Positions 29,120 to 39,587 are shown, counted from the first letter of the stretch. The stretch is DNA of 64,000 nt from Thermoplasmata archaeon (GCA_021817255.1 JAKAVO010000003.1:1-64000); one strand, 5' to 3'. Notes: generated by a model not told the origin, from the sequence alone. Translations and numbers: made by a program.

Positions 29120-30118
29120 GATAAAACCACTTTTTAGTTCATTAACTTCCTGGCTCAGGGCTCCTGTCTCCTTTTCATTCAGGATACCAGACTTGTTGTA
29201 AAATTCTGTATATTTCTCGCCACTGTCCGGGAATACTGTATAAACCTTTATGTTAGGGGTTGATTCAGCTACTTTCAGAGCACCCATAAAGTTGGCGCCT
29301 GAAGAAAAGCCAACATACAAACCGCATTCCCTTGCAAGTTTTTGGACCCCATTTCTTGCATCCCCTTCATTAACGTTCACCATGAAATCGACGAGTGAAA
29401 TATTTTTTTCAACTATGACCTTATCTTTTGCCTTTAAGAAATTTCTGACTCCCTGGATATACGAAGTTTGATCTGCATGAAGCATGTAAACGGTGATATT
29501 TTTATTCCGGTTCTTAAAATACCGGGCATTGCCAATAATTGAGCCACCCGTTCCCATTGCTATTGCAACTGCATCAGGCAACCCTCCCATTTGTTTTTCT
29601 GCCTCCGGCCCTGTCGTATAAACGTGTGCCAGATAGTTAAATATGTTTCCATGCTGGTGAAGGAATACATATTTGCCAGGTTCTTTTGCGGCAAGATCCA
29701 TAGCTGTATTAATTGCCACCTCAGTCTTTGTTGTTTCTGGCGGTTCATCTGTTTCAACTATCCTTGCACCTGATTTTTTAAGTACCTCCTTTGTGCCATC
29801 TGACGTGCCAGGAGGAATAAATATCATTGCCTTCATCCCCAGGCGCCTGCAAATGTTGGCAATAGCTATTCCTGTATTTCCGGATGTCCCTTCCACAAAT
29901 ACTTTTTCTTCAATGTTCTTTTCAGCGTGCAGCAGGTGGTCAATCATGAAAAATGCACCCCTGTCCTTGATTGATCCGTATGGGTTAAAATATTCAAGTT
30001 TTGCAAAGACGGCGGAGCCATTTGATAATTTATAAGTGAACATTGGAGTGTTGCCAAACCCTTCCCTGTAAAAATCATCCCTGATTAATTCGCATTGCTT
30101 TTCGACGTCTTCCTCCAT
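29108..30118 (-). CDS. PLP-dependent cysteine synthase family protein
   Basis: KLEYFNPYGSIKDRGAFFMI (PLP Lys); VEGTSGNTGIAIANICRRLG; AMGTGGSIIGNARYF. Confidence 0.88.
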   Translation of the reverse strand: MEEDVEKQCELIRDDFYREGFGNTPMFTYKLSNGSAVFAKLEYFNPYGSIKDRGAFFMIDHLLHAEKNIEEKVFVEGTSGNTGIAIANICRRLGMKAMIFIPPGTSDGTKEVLKKSGARIVETDEPPETTKTEVAINTAMDLAAKEPGKYVFLHQHGNIFNYLAHVYTTGPEAEKQMGGLPDAVAIAMGTGGSIIGNARYFKNRNKNITVYMLHADQTSYIQGVRNFLKAKDKVIVEKNISLVDFMVNVNEGDARNGVQKLARECGLYVGFSSGANFMGALKVAESTPNIKVYTVFPDSGEKYTEFYNKSGILNEKETGALSQEVNELKSGFILLK

Positions 30119-30198
30119 AGACCGGCATATGAATATTCGTTATTATTGTTTATTGGTTTTTTGAGAGTAACTTATGAATAGTGAGACTTAATAGGGAC

Positions 30199-31287
30199 AT
30201 GATTAAATTGTCTGATTATAACAAGGAAATTGCTGAAGGCTTTGAATTGCTCACACAGGGAGAATTCGAGAAGAGCCTGGAAAAATTCATAACTGCCATT
30301 GATCTGGATTCAACAAGGCCTGATGCCTATTCGCTTGCATCTGAAGCATTCGCCCAGATTGGTGATATTGATAATGCAAAGACGCATGCTGAACTGGCCT
30401 ATAAAATGGATTCGGAAAAACCAGAGTATATGTTGCAATTTGCTTCTATGCTCTATGCAACAGGAGATAGCGAGAAAGGATTGCAACTTGCAAACGATAC
30501 CCAGAAGAAGGGTGATATGCCTGAGGTCCACCTCTTAAAGAGCAATATTTACATGGATATGGAGGAAGATGCTAAAGCACTGAAAGAAGCTAAGATTGCA
30601 TATGAAATGGGCAAAACTCCTATTTACAGGACAAACTATGCCATAGTCCTTAAGGAGGCAGGAAAAATAAAAGAGTCAACCGAACTCCTGAAAAAGAATG
30701 CAGAGGAAAATCCCGAGGATCTTGATGTTTTATACCTGTTGTTTCAGAACGAACTGGCGGAAGAACACTATTCTGAAGCACTGAAGTACATTGAAAAATG
30801 TGTTGCACTTAACGATGCTGAACCATTGTTCTATTCAGAAATTGCATCTATGATGGAAGACTTTGAGGACGATGAGCTTGCAGAAAAATACTACAAGAAA
30901 GCGTTTGAAGTTTCGGGAAATGAACCTGAACTTGCGATGGAACTCTGCGAATTTTACTATTCCAGTGGCAAAACGGACCAGGCAATTGAGGTCCTGGGCA
31001 GTTGCCATAATGATGAAGACCCTGAATACCACTTAATGATGGGCAAATTGTTGCTTGAGAAGAAAGAGTTCAACAAGGCAATGGGATTCCTCGATGTTGC
31101 AATAGAAATGGCTGATGACCCTGAAGCAAAGATGGTGAAAGGGCAATGCCTGTATGAAACAAATAGGCTGGGTGAAGCCGAATCCATTTTAAAGGAGGCT
31201 TTGAAACAGGATTTCAATGCAGAGTACGTTAATTCACTCTTAAACAAAATATGGTGGAAAGGAAATAGGAAAAAATTCAAACTATAA
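30199..31287 (+). CDS. TPR-repeat protein
   Basis: Repeated TPR helices (ALKEAKIAYEMGKTPIYRTNYAIVLKEAGKIKESTELLKKNAEENPEDLDVLYLLFQNEL). Confidence 0.85.
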   Translation: MIKLSDYNKEIAEGFELLTQGEFEKSLEKFITAIDLDSTRPDAYSLASEAFAQIGDIDNAKTHAELAYKMDSEKPEYMLQFASMLYATGDSEKGLQLANDTQKKGDMPEVHLLKSNIYMDMEEDAKALKEAKIAYEMGKTPIYRTNYAIVLKEAGKIKESTELLKKNAEENPEDLDVLYLLFQNELAEEHYSEALKYIEKCVALNDAEPLFYSEIASMMEDFEDDELAEKYYKKAFEVSGNEPELAMELCEFYYSSGKTDQAIEVLGSCHNDEDPEYHLMMGKLLLEKKEFNKAMGFLDVAIEMADDPEAKMVKGQCLYETNRLGEAESILKEALKQDFNAEYVNSLLNKIWWKGNRKKFKL

Positions 31288-31600
31288 TATTTAAGCCATT
31301 TTGATCTAAGACAACTTCATAAATTTTTAAATTAGGGCATAAAGCATAGTCGCCCATTGATTCTGGCAAAGGGTTTTCAAGAACCTCTCCATCCCTGAGA
31401 TTAAAAACAATATGGTGTGACGGGCACATTATCCTTTCACCAGAAAGTGGCTTGCAGAGAAATAATGGCCCACCCTTATGGGGGCATTTTGAATTGAAGG
31501 CAAAGTAATTCTCATCCTGCTTCAGGACTGTTATGTCTATATTTCCATCCTGAATCCTCTTCCTTCCCTTCGGGTCAAAGCCCTCTAAACTCACTAACAT
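31277..31600 (-). CDS. Rieske [2Fe-2S] ferredoxin-like protein
   Basis: CPHKGGPLFLCKPLSGERIMCPSHHIVFNLRDGEVLENPLPE: Rieske CxH...CxxH ligands. Confidence 0.9.
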   Translation of the reverse strand: MLVSLEGFDPKGRKRIQDGNIDITVLKQDENYFAFNSKCPHKGGPLFLCKPLSGERIMCPSHHIVFNLRDGEVLENPLPESMGDYALCPNLKIYEVVLDQNGLNIIV

Positions 31601-31604
31601 CCTA

Positions 31605-32579
31605 TCAGGCTGAGACCTTTTTATTCTTTTCCAGGTTTACAAATTTCCAGTCGCTTTTTACGGATCCCATTCCACGCTTTTTATGGACATAGTTGATAGC
31701 ACTCAATGCTGCGACTGACCCCTGGCCTGCAGATATTACAGCCTGCTTGTAAGGAATATTGGTGACATCTCCTGCTGCAAATACTCCCGTTCTGCTGGTA
31801 TTCCCATTCATGTCGATTATGACTTCATTTTCCTTGTTCATATCAACGAAACCCTTCAGCATTTCAGTTTTTGCTATGTATCCCATTTCAACAAATACAG
31901 CTTTTACAGGCAGTTCCTCATTTGGGCCGCTCTTCTTCTTCAATGAAACGGCATTGACCGTTTTATCTCCGAGTATTTCATCAACTTCACTCTCATAGAT
32001 GAACTTCACATTATCCAATGATTTTGCTTCTGCAATCATCTCCTCTGAACCTGAGATCCTGTTTCCTTTCTGTGTAACATATACATTTGAGGCAACTGTC
32101 CCAAGATAGAGTGCAGCCTGCAATGCATGATCCCCTGCGCCAGCAACAAGTACATCCTTTTTCCTGAAAAGGGGGCCATCACAGATTGAACAATAAGAGA
32201 CTCCTCTGCCTTTGAATTTCTCTTCGCCTTTACAGCCAAGGTCTCTGGGTGTCTTCCCGAATGCAAGGATTAAGGCATCGCTCTCATATTTTTCCTCAAC
32301 ACCTTTCAAAACAAAGTGGCCGTTTTCCTCGCCCACCTGCCTTATCTCGTCATAAACAAACTCTGTTCCATACAGCTGCGCCTGGCTTTGAAATTTTGAA
32401 GCAAGATCAAAGCCGGAAGTGCTGTCAAAACCTGGGTAGTTCTGGATATCCGTGGTCAGCAATCCCTGGCCGCCTATATCCTTGGTAACCACAAGTGTTT
32501 TCATGCCCTGCCTGGAAGAGTAGATTGCAGCACTTAATCCCGCAAATGCTCCTCCAATTATGATTATATCATATTTCAT
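31605..32579 (-). CDS. trxB: Thioredoxin reductase
   Basis: IIIGGAFAGLSAAIYSSRQGM; active-site CSICDGPLF; GVFAAGDVTNIPYKQAVISAGQG. Confidence 0.95.
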   Translation of the reverse strand: MKYDIIIIGGAFAGLSAAIYSSRQGMKTLVVTKDIGGQGLLTTDIQNYPGFDSTSGFDLASKFQSQAQLYGTEFVYDEIRQVGEENGHFVLKGVEEKYESDALILAFGKTPRDLGCKGEEKFKGRGVSYCSICDGPLFRKKDVLVAGAGDHALQAALYLGTVASNVYVTQKGNRISGSEEMIAEAKSLDNVKFIYESEVDEILGDKTVNAVSLKKKSGPNEELPVKAVFVEMGYIAKTEMLKGFVDMNKENEVIIDMNGNTSRTGVFAAGDVTNIPYKQAVISAGQGSVAALSAINYVHKKRGMGSVKSDWKFVNLEKNKKVSA

Positions 32580-33011
32580 TTAGTTCAACAGCTTTTTTAG
32601 TTTGGCATCAAGCATTGCTTTTGGGACGGCTCCAATGCTTACATCCGCAACCTTGCCGTTCTTAAACATTATTACAGTTGGAATGCTTGTAATATTGAAT
32701 GAAGAACTCACCTCAGGGTTAGCGTCCACATCCACCTTGGCGAATGAAATCTTGCCATGGTATTCATTTGCAAGTTCTTCAACTATTGGTGAAAGAAATC
32801 TGCATGGAGCGCACCATGATGCCCAGAAATCCACGACCATTATCTTATTCTTCTTGACCTCATCATTGAAATTTCCATCTGTTAATTCTGCCGGTTTCAC
32901 TCTTTTTACCTCCGTTGTTTTATTCTCTTCCTGAATTCTAGCCATCATCTTTCTTCTAATATTTTCCAGTTCTAAATCATCATCAGACATGTTCCGAATT
33001 CTATTGGACAT
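32580..33011 (-). CDS. trxA: Thioredoxin
   Basis: VDFWASWCAPCRFLSPIVEELANEYHGKISFAKVDVDANPEVSSSFNITSIPTVIMFKNG; start placed at an internal Met. Confidence 0.93.
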   Translation of the reverse strand: MSNRIRNMSDDDLELENIRRKMMARIQEENKTTEVKRVKPAELTDGNFNDEVKKNKIMVVDFWASWCAPCRFLSPIVEELANEYHGKISFAKVDVDANPEVSSSFNITSIPTVIMFKNGKVADVSIGAVPKAMLDAKLKKLLN

Positions 33012-33092
33012 AACTGGGATGTTTATGAATGTTACGGTTTTGGACAAAGCATGCAAAACCATTTATATTAAAATTAGATATGTAGATCTAAT

Positions 33093-33476
33093 ATGAAGAT
33101 TACATCCAGGACAAGTTCCGAGATAGCTTGCTGTTCTGACTTGCTTGAATCTGTATTCAATTTCGGAAAAACAGACGTATCCGTTTATTATGCCCTGACC
33201 CCTGGAAAATGGGTAAAAGTCGACGATATATCAAAAGATATTGGCAGGGATCAGAGTACTGTCTACAGGTCTTTGCAGAAACTTCTGAACATGGGGTTCG
33301 TTATGAGAGATTCCGGAGTTATTCAGCGTGGTGGCTATTACTATCAATACACCCTTTCCATATCGCCTAAAATAGATAAAATAGTAAAGGAAAAAATAGA
33401 TGAACTTACTGAAAGGCTAAAAAGCCTTTCCAGAGATCTCGTAAGGGAACTTGAGTCGAGGGAATTGCTGCAATAA
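33093..33476 (+). CDS. Winged-helix transcriptional regulator (TrmB/MarR-like)
   Basis: YYALTPGKWVKVDDISKDIGRDQSTVYRSLQKLLNMGFVMR HTH; divergent from trxA. Confidence 0.78.
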   Translation: MKITSRTSSEIACCSDLLESVFNFGKTDVSVYYALTPGKWVKVDDISKDIGRDQSTVYRSLQKLLNMGFVMRDSGVIQRGGYYYQYTLSISPKIDKIVKEKIDELTERLKSLSRDLVRELESRELLQ

Positions 33477-33481
33477 ATGGA

Positions 33482-34444
33482 TTATCTTACCATTGAAATG
33501 AATCTCTGGGCCTCTTCAACAACCCTGACTACCCTGTAGCCATCGTTTCCGTTTGCTATTTTGGTATGTTCTCCATCCACAAATTTGACAAACTCTGCAA
33601 TTTCCTCTGAATAGAGGTTCCCCTCTTTAAACTCCGTCACTCTTTCATCGTTTACCTCAACTGAGGAGTTGATTGATGTTCCGAAAAAGTTTTTGCAAAC
33701 AATTTTTCTATCCTGGGTAAGAATCGTGAGATCGTTTGAGAATGGGTCCATTGCCCTAGATGATAAAGCAGTGGCGAAACCTTTTTCAAACTCCATGTTC
33801 ACAATCATGGTTTCATCGATCATCTTCTCTTCAGGAATCCTGAAAGCAGTTACCTTCCGGGGGAACCTGTTATGAAATGAGATTAAAGTATCAATCACGT
33901 GTACACCAGTTCCCATTACAGATCCGCCTCCAACCTTTTCAGGCTCTGTCCACCATTTGCTCTCGGATGTCTGTTCTCTTGCAGATTGTTTGTGGGTCCA
34001 CAATCCTGAAAGATATTTAATTGAATCGTCTGGCTTCAGGATATCATTCTTTATGAATTCTGCAGCTGGGTGCATTCTGAGGTGAAACCCTATTGCAAGC
34101 TTTACTTTTTTCTCCCCTGCAAGGGAAATGAGTTCCTTTGCGTCCGCTGCCCTTAAAGTCATCTGTTTTTCAAGCAAAACATTCTTGCCACTGTTTATAG
34201 CTTTTTTTGCATGTTCAAAGTGCATGAAATTTGGAGAACCCACATAAATTGAATCAATGTCTTCTGAAAGCATCTCTGAATATGCCGGGAAGTATTTGCA
34301 GGAGAATTTGTCTGAGACTATGCTGCCCTTCTCCTTATTTCCAGTTGTTATTCCCACAATTTCGTTGCCACTCTCCAAAATTGCTGGCATTACCCTATTA
34401 ATTGCATGGTTTCCAATACCGACAATTCCAAATTTCATAGTCAA
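33482..34444 (-). CDS. Gfo/Idh/MocA family oxidoreductase
   Basis: KFGIVGIGNHAINRVMPAI; YVGSPNFMHFEHAKKAINSGKNVLLEKQMTL. Confidence 0.92.
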   Translation of the reverse strand: MTMKFGIVGIGNHAINRVMPAILESGNEIVGITTGNKEKGSIVSDKFSCKYFPAYSEMLSEDIDSIYVGSPNFMHFEHAKKAINSGKNVLLEKQMTLRAADAKELISLAGEKKVKLAIGFHLRMHPAAEFIKNDILKPDDSIKYLSGLWTHKQSAREQTSESKWWTEPEKVGGGSVMGTGVHVIDTLISFHNRFPRKVTAFRIPEEKMIDETMIVNMEFEKGFATALSSRAMDPFSNDLTILTQDRKIVCKNFFGTSINSSVEVNDERVTEFKEGNLYSEEIAEFVKFVDGEHTKIANGNDGYRVVRVVEEAQRFISMVR

Positions 34445-34538
34445 ATATAGTAAGTCCGTTAATAATCTATTCGATTTCTTTCAGTTATCCGAGATTAGTT
34501 GTCAAATCTTTAAATACGCAAATTCAATATAAATTTAA

Positions 34539-35354
34539 ATGGCTAACCCTAAAAAGTCGAATAAGCAGAAAGAGGAAGAACTCAGGTTATTAATTCAGAA
34601 GAGAAAAAGAATTTTTGCAATGGCTATAACATTGGTGATTGCAATAATTGTGGTTATTGGTGTAGTGGTAGGATCAGGAATCATGAACTCATTGTTGCCG
34701 TCAAGTTCAGGTTCAAACTCAATAACCAGCGGACAGTTCATAAAGATGAGCAGTTCTGATGCTTCCACTTCAAGTGGAGTGAATATATATTACCTGTCAT
34801 GGGGAGGATGCCCTATTGGTGCCTCTGACAGCTGGTTCATATATAATTACGTGCATACACAGGACCCTAGCCTTAAGAATTCGACAATCTACAATAAGAT
34901 GCATTTCAGCGATCCTAACGAAAGCCCAACCAACATACCAGGGCTTCTTTTTAATAATTTCTCATATACCTTAAGTGGGATAAGTTACAACTTCCATGTG
35001 ATTTACGTTTACGGCCAATACCTTCCTCCGGATGGGCCTTCGTCTGTAAGCTCGGGATCAGCTGTGTTGAAGGAATATTTCCCCTCATCGATTTCATCAT
35101 TGTTCCTTAAATATGAAACCCAGGACCCCACAACCGGCTTGGGAGGGCAGGCAATTGCAAATTACGCAGGCCACCTTACATCAAGCTTAATTGTTACCGG
35201 CCCTTCAGGAACTTACTATGCGGAAGGCGAGCTGTACAATCCGTCATCAATCAAGGGCATTCAGCCAACTATTTTAATAGAAACCTTGTCACAGTATTCA
35301 GGGATAACAACTTCAACATCGGCATTTGGAACTGCAGTAAGCTCGGTCGTCTAA
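34539..35354 (+). CDS. DUF929 family protein (membrane-anchored)
   Basis: N-terminal TM; IYYLSWGGCPIGASDSWFIYNYV and YGQYLPPDGPSSVSSGSAVLKEYFPSS resemble the archaeal DUF929 family. Confidence 0.7.
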   Translation: MANPKKSNKQKEEELRLLIQKRKRIFAMAITLVIAIIVVIGVVVGSGIMNSLLPSSSGSNSITSGQFIKMSSSDASTSSGVNIYYLSWGGCPIGASDSWFIYNYVHTQDPSLKNSTIYNKMHFSDPNESPTNIPGLLFNNFSYTLSGISYNFHVIYVYGQYLPPDGPSSVSSGSAVLKEYFPSSISSLFLKYETQDPTTGLGGQAIANYAGHLTSSLIVTGPSGTYYAEGELYNPSSIKGIQPTILIETLSQYSGITTSTSAFGTAVSSVV

Positions 35355-35373
35355 TCCATAGAGTTCTGTTCCA

Positions 35374-36426
35374 ATGGATATTTACGCTGACTTTCACAAT
35401 TTAAAAAAAATTTTTTTATCGCTTTTAATATTTTGTTCCCTTATTGAAATGTGGCATGCCGGAGTAATATCAGCAATCGATGTTCTCATTGCCTCAATAG
35501 CACTATCATCTGCAATCGCAATTTTGTACCGGTTGGTAATGGAGGATACGGCATATCACGAGGTCTCTTCTGTCTGGATATTTTCTTTTATAGCTTACAC
35601 GTTTATTAGAATGGATTTTGCAGGAAGTTATCCGAATCTGCTGAAATTATTTGGAAGTGGCCCTTTTTTGCTGGACACTCTTCTCTGGGTGCCTTCAGGC
35701 CTTTTCATAATCAATTTCCTGACACATATTAATGCTGGAAAGAACAAATATGAAACAACACCGGATTCAGACACTTCTTTTCATTACTGGCTAATTTCCG
35801 GAACTGTTGTAGGCATGGGGATAACAATAGATTTGTCCGGAATGACACACGGAAACGTATTCATCTTTCCCGATTCCGTTGCCATTCCAATCTATTACGG
35901 GCTCATCGTTTTGCTTTCACAGTTCAATTTCAAAATTACAAATGGAAGGAGCATCAATGGCATCATTATGGTTCTGTCCTTTTATTCTGGCCTTGCAATT
36001 TACAAGAATGCACTTTCAGGAATATCACCGCCAATAATTACAATAGCAATCGAACTGGTTTTGCTGCTGCTGTTCTTCTGGTCAGTGATGAAACCGGAAC
36101 AGAGGGAGGGCATTTACACAGGGTCGGTTATTGCATATCCCCACTACAGGATGAAGTTCTCCCTTGTTGTCCTCTGGTTTATAATTCTATACTTTACTAT
36201 CCCTAAACAATACCAGCTCGTGGAATCCCTATTAATTTTCCCACTGACCTTCTTTGCAGAATTTGCCGTTGATCTCCTGAAGGGAGTGATTGCATCTGCA
36301 CATTCCGGGAAGGGAGGCATTATTGGCGGTGCAGGGCCCTTCGACAGCCTCTACTCAACCTTCTCTTACACAATTTTTATTTACCTGGTTTTTGAAATAT
36401 TCGTGTTCAGCAGGTTTTTCATTTAA
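35374..36426 (+). CDS. Multi-TM membrane protein, possibly DUF1614-like
   Basis: Many hydrophobic segments; C-terminal HSGKGGIIGGAGPFDSLYS. Confidence 0.5.
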   Translation: MDIYADFHNLKKIFLSLLIFCSLIEMWHAGVISAIDVLIASIALSSAIAILYRLVMEDTAYHEVSSVWIFSFIAYTFIRMDFAGSYPNLLKLFGSGPFLLDTLLWVPSGLFIINFLTHINAGKNKYETTPDSDTSFHYWLISGTVVGMGITIDLSGMTHGNVFIFPDSVAIPIYYGLIVLLSQFNFKITNGRSINGIIMVLSFYSGLAIYKNALSGISPPIITIAIELVLLLLFFWSVMKPEQREGIYTGSVIAYPHYRMKFSLVVLWFIILYFTIPKQYQLVESLLIFPLTFFAEFAVDLLKGVIASAHSGKGGIIGGAGPFDSLYSTFSYTIFIYLVFEIFVFSRFFI

Positions 36427-36450
36427 TGTTTTTAAATAATCAAATGGCCC

Positions 36451-38280
36451 CTAACCACGCTCCATTCTCTGGGCATTCTTGATTTTCCTTATTTCCATAT
36501 TATAGGCATCAGCAATTTCCGATAGTGTAAGCGTCCCCAGAACTACGTCTGGCTGGCCTTCATTATACACTATGAGCTTGCCTGATGGCTCCTTTGTAAG
36601 CCTGTTGAGTGCATTATGCAAATTATCATTGCTCTCAATAAGCGGCGGGTCTTTCTGCATAACACTTTCAATTTTTGCCTCATAATCGGTGTCCACAGGT
36701 ATATCCTCTATTGACAGGTATCCTTCAAGTTTTCCATTATCTTCTACGACGATCCCTTTGGTCCTGCTCTCCCTGATCTTGTTTATTGCAGAGCGCAAAG
36801 TATCATCCCTGCTGATCTTGATATAATCCTTTTTCATGGCAGTATATACTGGAATGTCGTCCATTATGGGGTTTTTATATTCATCCTCATGGGCAGGGGA
36901 CTTGCTTCTGTCCAGGACCTGTGATTTGTAGATAGAAAGCTTCCCGCTTACAAAATAACTTATTGTTGTGGCAAGCATCAAAGGAATGAACAGTGCATAT
37001 GATCCGGTCATTTCCGTACCCATAATGATGATTGCAATTGGAGCCTTTGAAGCGCCGCCAAACATGGAAATCATTGAAACAATTATGATCTCATCAACAC
37101 TTAGGAATGGAAACAGTACCCTTAGCGGTATTGCAATTGCAGCACCTAAAAACGCACCAATTACAAGCCCCGGCGCAAAAACTCCACCTGATCCTTCAGA
37201 ACCAATGGTAAATGATGTGGCAACGGTTTTAAGGATGAAGAGCACGATAAATATGAGGAATAAATACAAATATCCGGCTCCGAAAATAGACAGATTTCCA
37301 TCGAGCATCTGTTGGACCCATCCATACCCCAGTCCAAGAACTTCGGGGAAAAAGATGGCCATAACGCCGACAATAGCTCCTCCTATTGCAGGCTTTGCAT
37401 AAGGAGAAATTCTTTTTGCCATAGAAAACAGCTTTGTTACCCCATAAAACGTCTTGATGTAAAAGATGGCTGCCAGCCCGGATAATAAGCCTATTATGAG
37501 ATATGCAAGGAGGGAGACAGGATGAAAGAAGCCAATAACTGTTGTGGTTGGAATAAGAAATATGGTTTTATATCCTGTGTAGTACCCGAATATGGAATAC
37601 CCAACAACAGATGCAATCGTGGATGGAATCAACGCTTCCGTTTCAAAGTCGCGCTTGTAGAGAATTTCGGTGCTAAGTATTGCTCCGCCAAGTGGGGCAA
37701 GAAATATGCTCCCTATGCCTGCTCCTATGCCAGATGCCTCAGCAATCCTCCTGTCGTGGTCATCAAGATGGAAGATGTCAGATAAAAAAGATCCGAAACC
37801 AGCTGCAATCTGGGCAGTAGGGCCTTCCCTTCCGGCACTGCCGCCTGAACCAATGGTGATGGCTGAAGCAACAGTTTTGATCAGTGGGATTCTCTTCCTT
37901 ATCCTTCCCCCATCGTTGTGGAATGCACTGATCGCTGCGTCAGTTCCATGGCCTTTAGCCTCAGGCGCTGTCTTGTTCAGGATGATTGCGACTACCAACC
38001 CACCGATAATAAGGGAAATGGGGAAGTACAGGTAATGGGCACTTGTGGAATAATGATATGGAGAAAGGCCGGAAACCAATCCTGATCTTGGAGGTGCAAA
38101 ACCTGAAATTCCGATCAATAAATAAGTTGTAAAAAATTCTATGGTGATATAAAGAGCAATAGCCCCCAACCCAGCAACTATGCCAATTAAGGTGCCAATT
38201 AGGGCCCACTTGCCAGTTGCGGTTGACATCATTTTCCTGTACAACCTCGATGCCACGGGAAAACGATCAGAAAACGGCAT
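36451..38280 (-). CDS. ClC family chloride channel/antiporter with C-terminal CBS domains
   Basis: GSGGSAGREGPTAQIAAGFGSFLSD; GSEGSGGVFAPGLVIGAFLGAA; tandem CBS-like repeats at the C-terminus. Confidence 0.94.
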   Translation of the reverse strand: MPFSDRFPVASRLYRKMMSTATGKWALIGTLIGIVAGLGAIALYITIEFFTTYLLIGISGFAPPRSGLVSGLSPYHYSTSAHYLYFPISLIIGGLVVAIILNKTAPEAKGHGTDAAISAFHNDGGRIRKRIPLIKTVASAITIGSGGSAGREGPTAQIAAGFGSFLSDIFHLDDHDRRIAEASGIGAGIGSIFLAPLGGAILSTEILYKRDFETEALIPSTIASVVGYSIFGYYTGYKTIFLIPTTTVIGFFHPVSLLAYLIIGLLSGLAAIFYIKTFYGVTKLFSMAKRISPYAKPAIGGAIVGVMAIFFPEVLGLGYGWVQQMLDGNLSIFGAGYLYLFLIFIVLFILKTVATSFTIGSEGSGGVFAPGLVIGAFLGAAIAIPLRVLFPFLSVDEIIIVSMISMFGGASKAPIAIIIMGTEMTGSYALFIPLMLATTISYFVSGKLSIYKSQVLDRSKSPAHEDEYKNPIMDDIPVYTAMKKDYIKISRDDTLRSAINKIRESRTKGIVVEDNGKLEGYLSIEDIPVDTDYEAKIESVMQKDPPLIESNDNLHNALNRLTKEPSGKLIVYNEGQPDVVLGTLTLSEIADAYNMEIRKIKNAQRMERG

Positions 38281-38333
38281 TACTCCAGCTCACACTCGCA
38301 ACTTAGCCAAGGCAATTGAAATCCCGGCCCAAA

Positions 38334-38591
38334 TTAATTTTGCTCTCTTCTGTTAAGATTTACCTTTTCCGGGAAGGTGAGCAGCAGAATGGCATCTCCA
38401 ATAGATTTTATCCACCTGAATGGAATAGATATCGGGATGCCTTCGCCTACAACTTTCATGTTTGTATCTTTTATCAAAAGGCCGTAAACATTTCCCGTTT
38501 CGAAATCCAATATTACATCGTAAACATTGCCTACTAAAATCCCCTTTTCTGTATAAACTGGTTTTTCAAGCAATCCATCAGTTGAAATCAT
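38334..38591 (-). CDS. PRC-barrel domain protein
   Basis: KPVYTEKGILVGNVYDVILDFETGNVYGLLIKD; IPFRWIKSIGDAILL. Confidence 0.82.
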   Translation of the reverse strand: MISTDGLLEKPVYTEKGILVGNVYDVILDFETGNVYGLLIKDTNMKVVGEGIPISIPFRWIKSIGDAILLLTFPEKVNLNRREQN

Positions 38592-38595
38592 CTAT

Positions 38596-39162
38596 TCACC
38601 GCTTACAATATTCTATAAAGGATTTGAACATTTCTATACCATATTGAGTGTTTTCAACCTCGGGATGGAACTGTACCCCAAACATGGCCTTTTTATCTGA
38701 ATAAAAAGCTTGGACTTTGCAATTCCTGGAATTCGCGCAGATCTGGAAGTCTGAAGAAATTGAAAGCATCTCATCATTATGGTTTTCCCAGGCTATGATC
38801 TCGGATGGAACATTCTTGAATATGCCCCCCTGGTTGAAGAAAGTTACCTTTGTCTTTCCAAACTCAGGAACAGGTGAGGCCCTTACTTCACCTTTAAAAT
38901 GCAGGGCCATGAACTGGGCACCTATGCAGATTCCAAACACAGGCACTGTTGTTCCATCCAGAATCTGTGAGATTTTCCCAAGTTTTGGTATTTCATTTGT
39001 TATGCTCGGAGCGCCGCCTGAGAGTACCCAGCCGTCTGCATCAACAACCTGGCTAAAATCTGCGTCATTATCGATAATTTCTGACTCAACTCCAAGGGAC
39101 CTAAGCGCTTTCCACTCTTTATGGGTCCACTGCCCCCCATTGTCAACTACATAAATTTTCAT
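38596..39162 (-). CDS. guaAA: GMP synthase glutaminase subunit (GuaA subunit A, class I GATase)
   Basis: MKIYVVDNGGQWTHKEWKALRSLGV; VFGICIGAQFMALHF; GVQFHPEVENTQYG. Confidence 0.92.
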   Translation of the reverse strand: MKIYVVDNGGQWTHKEWKALRSLGVESEIIDNDADFSQVVDADGWVLSGGAPSITNEIPKLGKISQILDGTTVPVFGICIGAQFMALHFKGEVRASPVPEFGKTKVTFFNQGGIFKNVPSEIIAWENHNDEMLSISSDFQICANSRNCKVQAFYSDKKAMFGVQFHPEVENTQYGIEMFKSFIEYCKR

Positions 39163-39362
39163 AGCCTTAATTTCCGTATTCTGTTTTGCAATTTCTATAT
39201 ATCGGATCAACTACCCTTATATGTTAAGGATGCCTTAGGTTAAAATAGGGTTAAATTCCCAGAAATTGTCACAGAAATTAATGATATATTGAAATAGGTT
39301 GAAAAAATACTATTAAAAGTCTTACTAAAGGTTTATAAACTTGTTAACTATAACGTTAATAT

Positions 39363-39578
39363 ATGCAAATTTCTCTCCCTATCATTCATGACCTAGGAAA
39401 TGAGTTTGTCGTGCGAGACGTTTCCCCGGAGTTGATCAATAGAGCTGTTTTTGACAATAAAGGCAACAAAGTAGGCAGGATTGTCAGAATTATTGGCCCT
39501 ATTTCCGATCCGATGGGAGTAGTTGTCATTTCCAAGAAATTTGAATCTGAAGATAAGAGAGTGTTTGTCAGAAATTAG
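39363..39578 (+). CDS. H/ACA RNP component Gar1
   Basis: Small beta-barrel protein (INRAVFDNKGNKVGRIVRIIGPISDPMGVVVI) directly upstream of TFB, a common archaeal arrangement. Confidence 0.8.
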   Translation: MQISLPIIHDLGNEFVVRDVSPELINRAVFDNKGNKVGRIVRIIGPISDPMGVVVISKKFESEDKRVFVRN

Positions 39579-39587
39579 GTGATTAAA

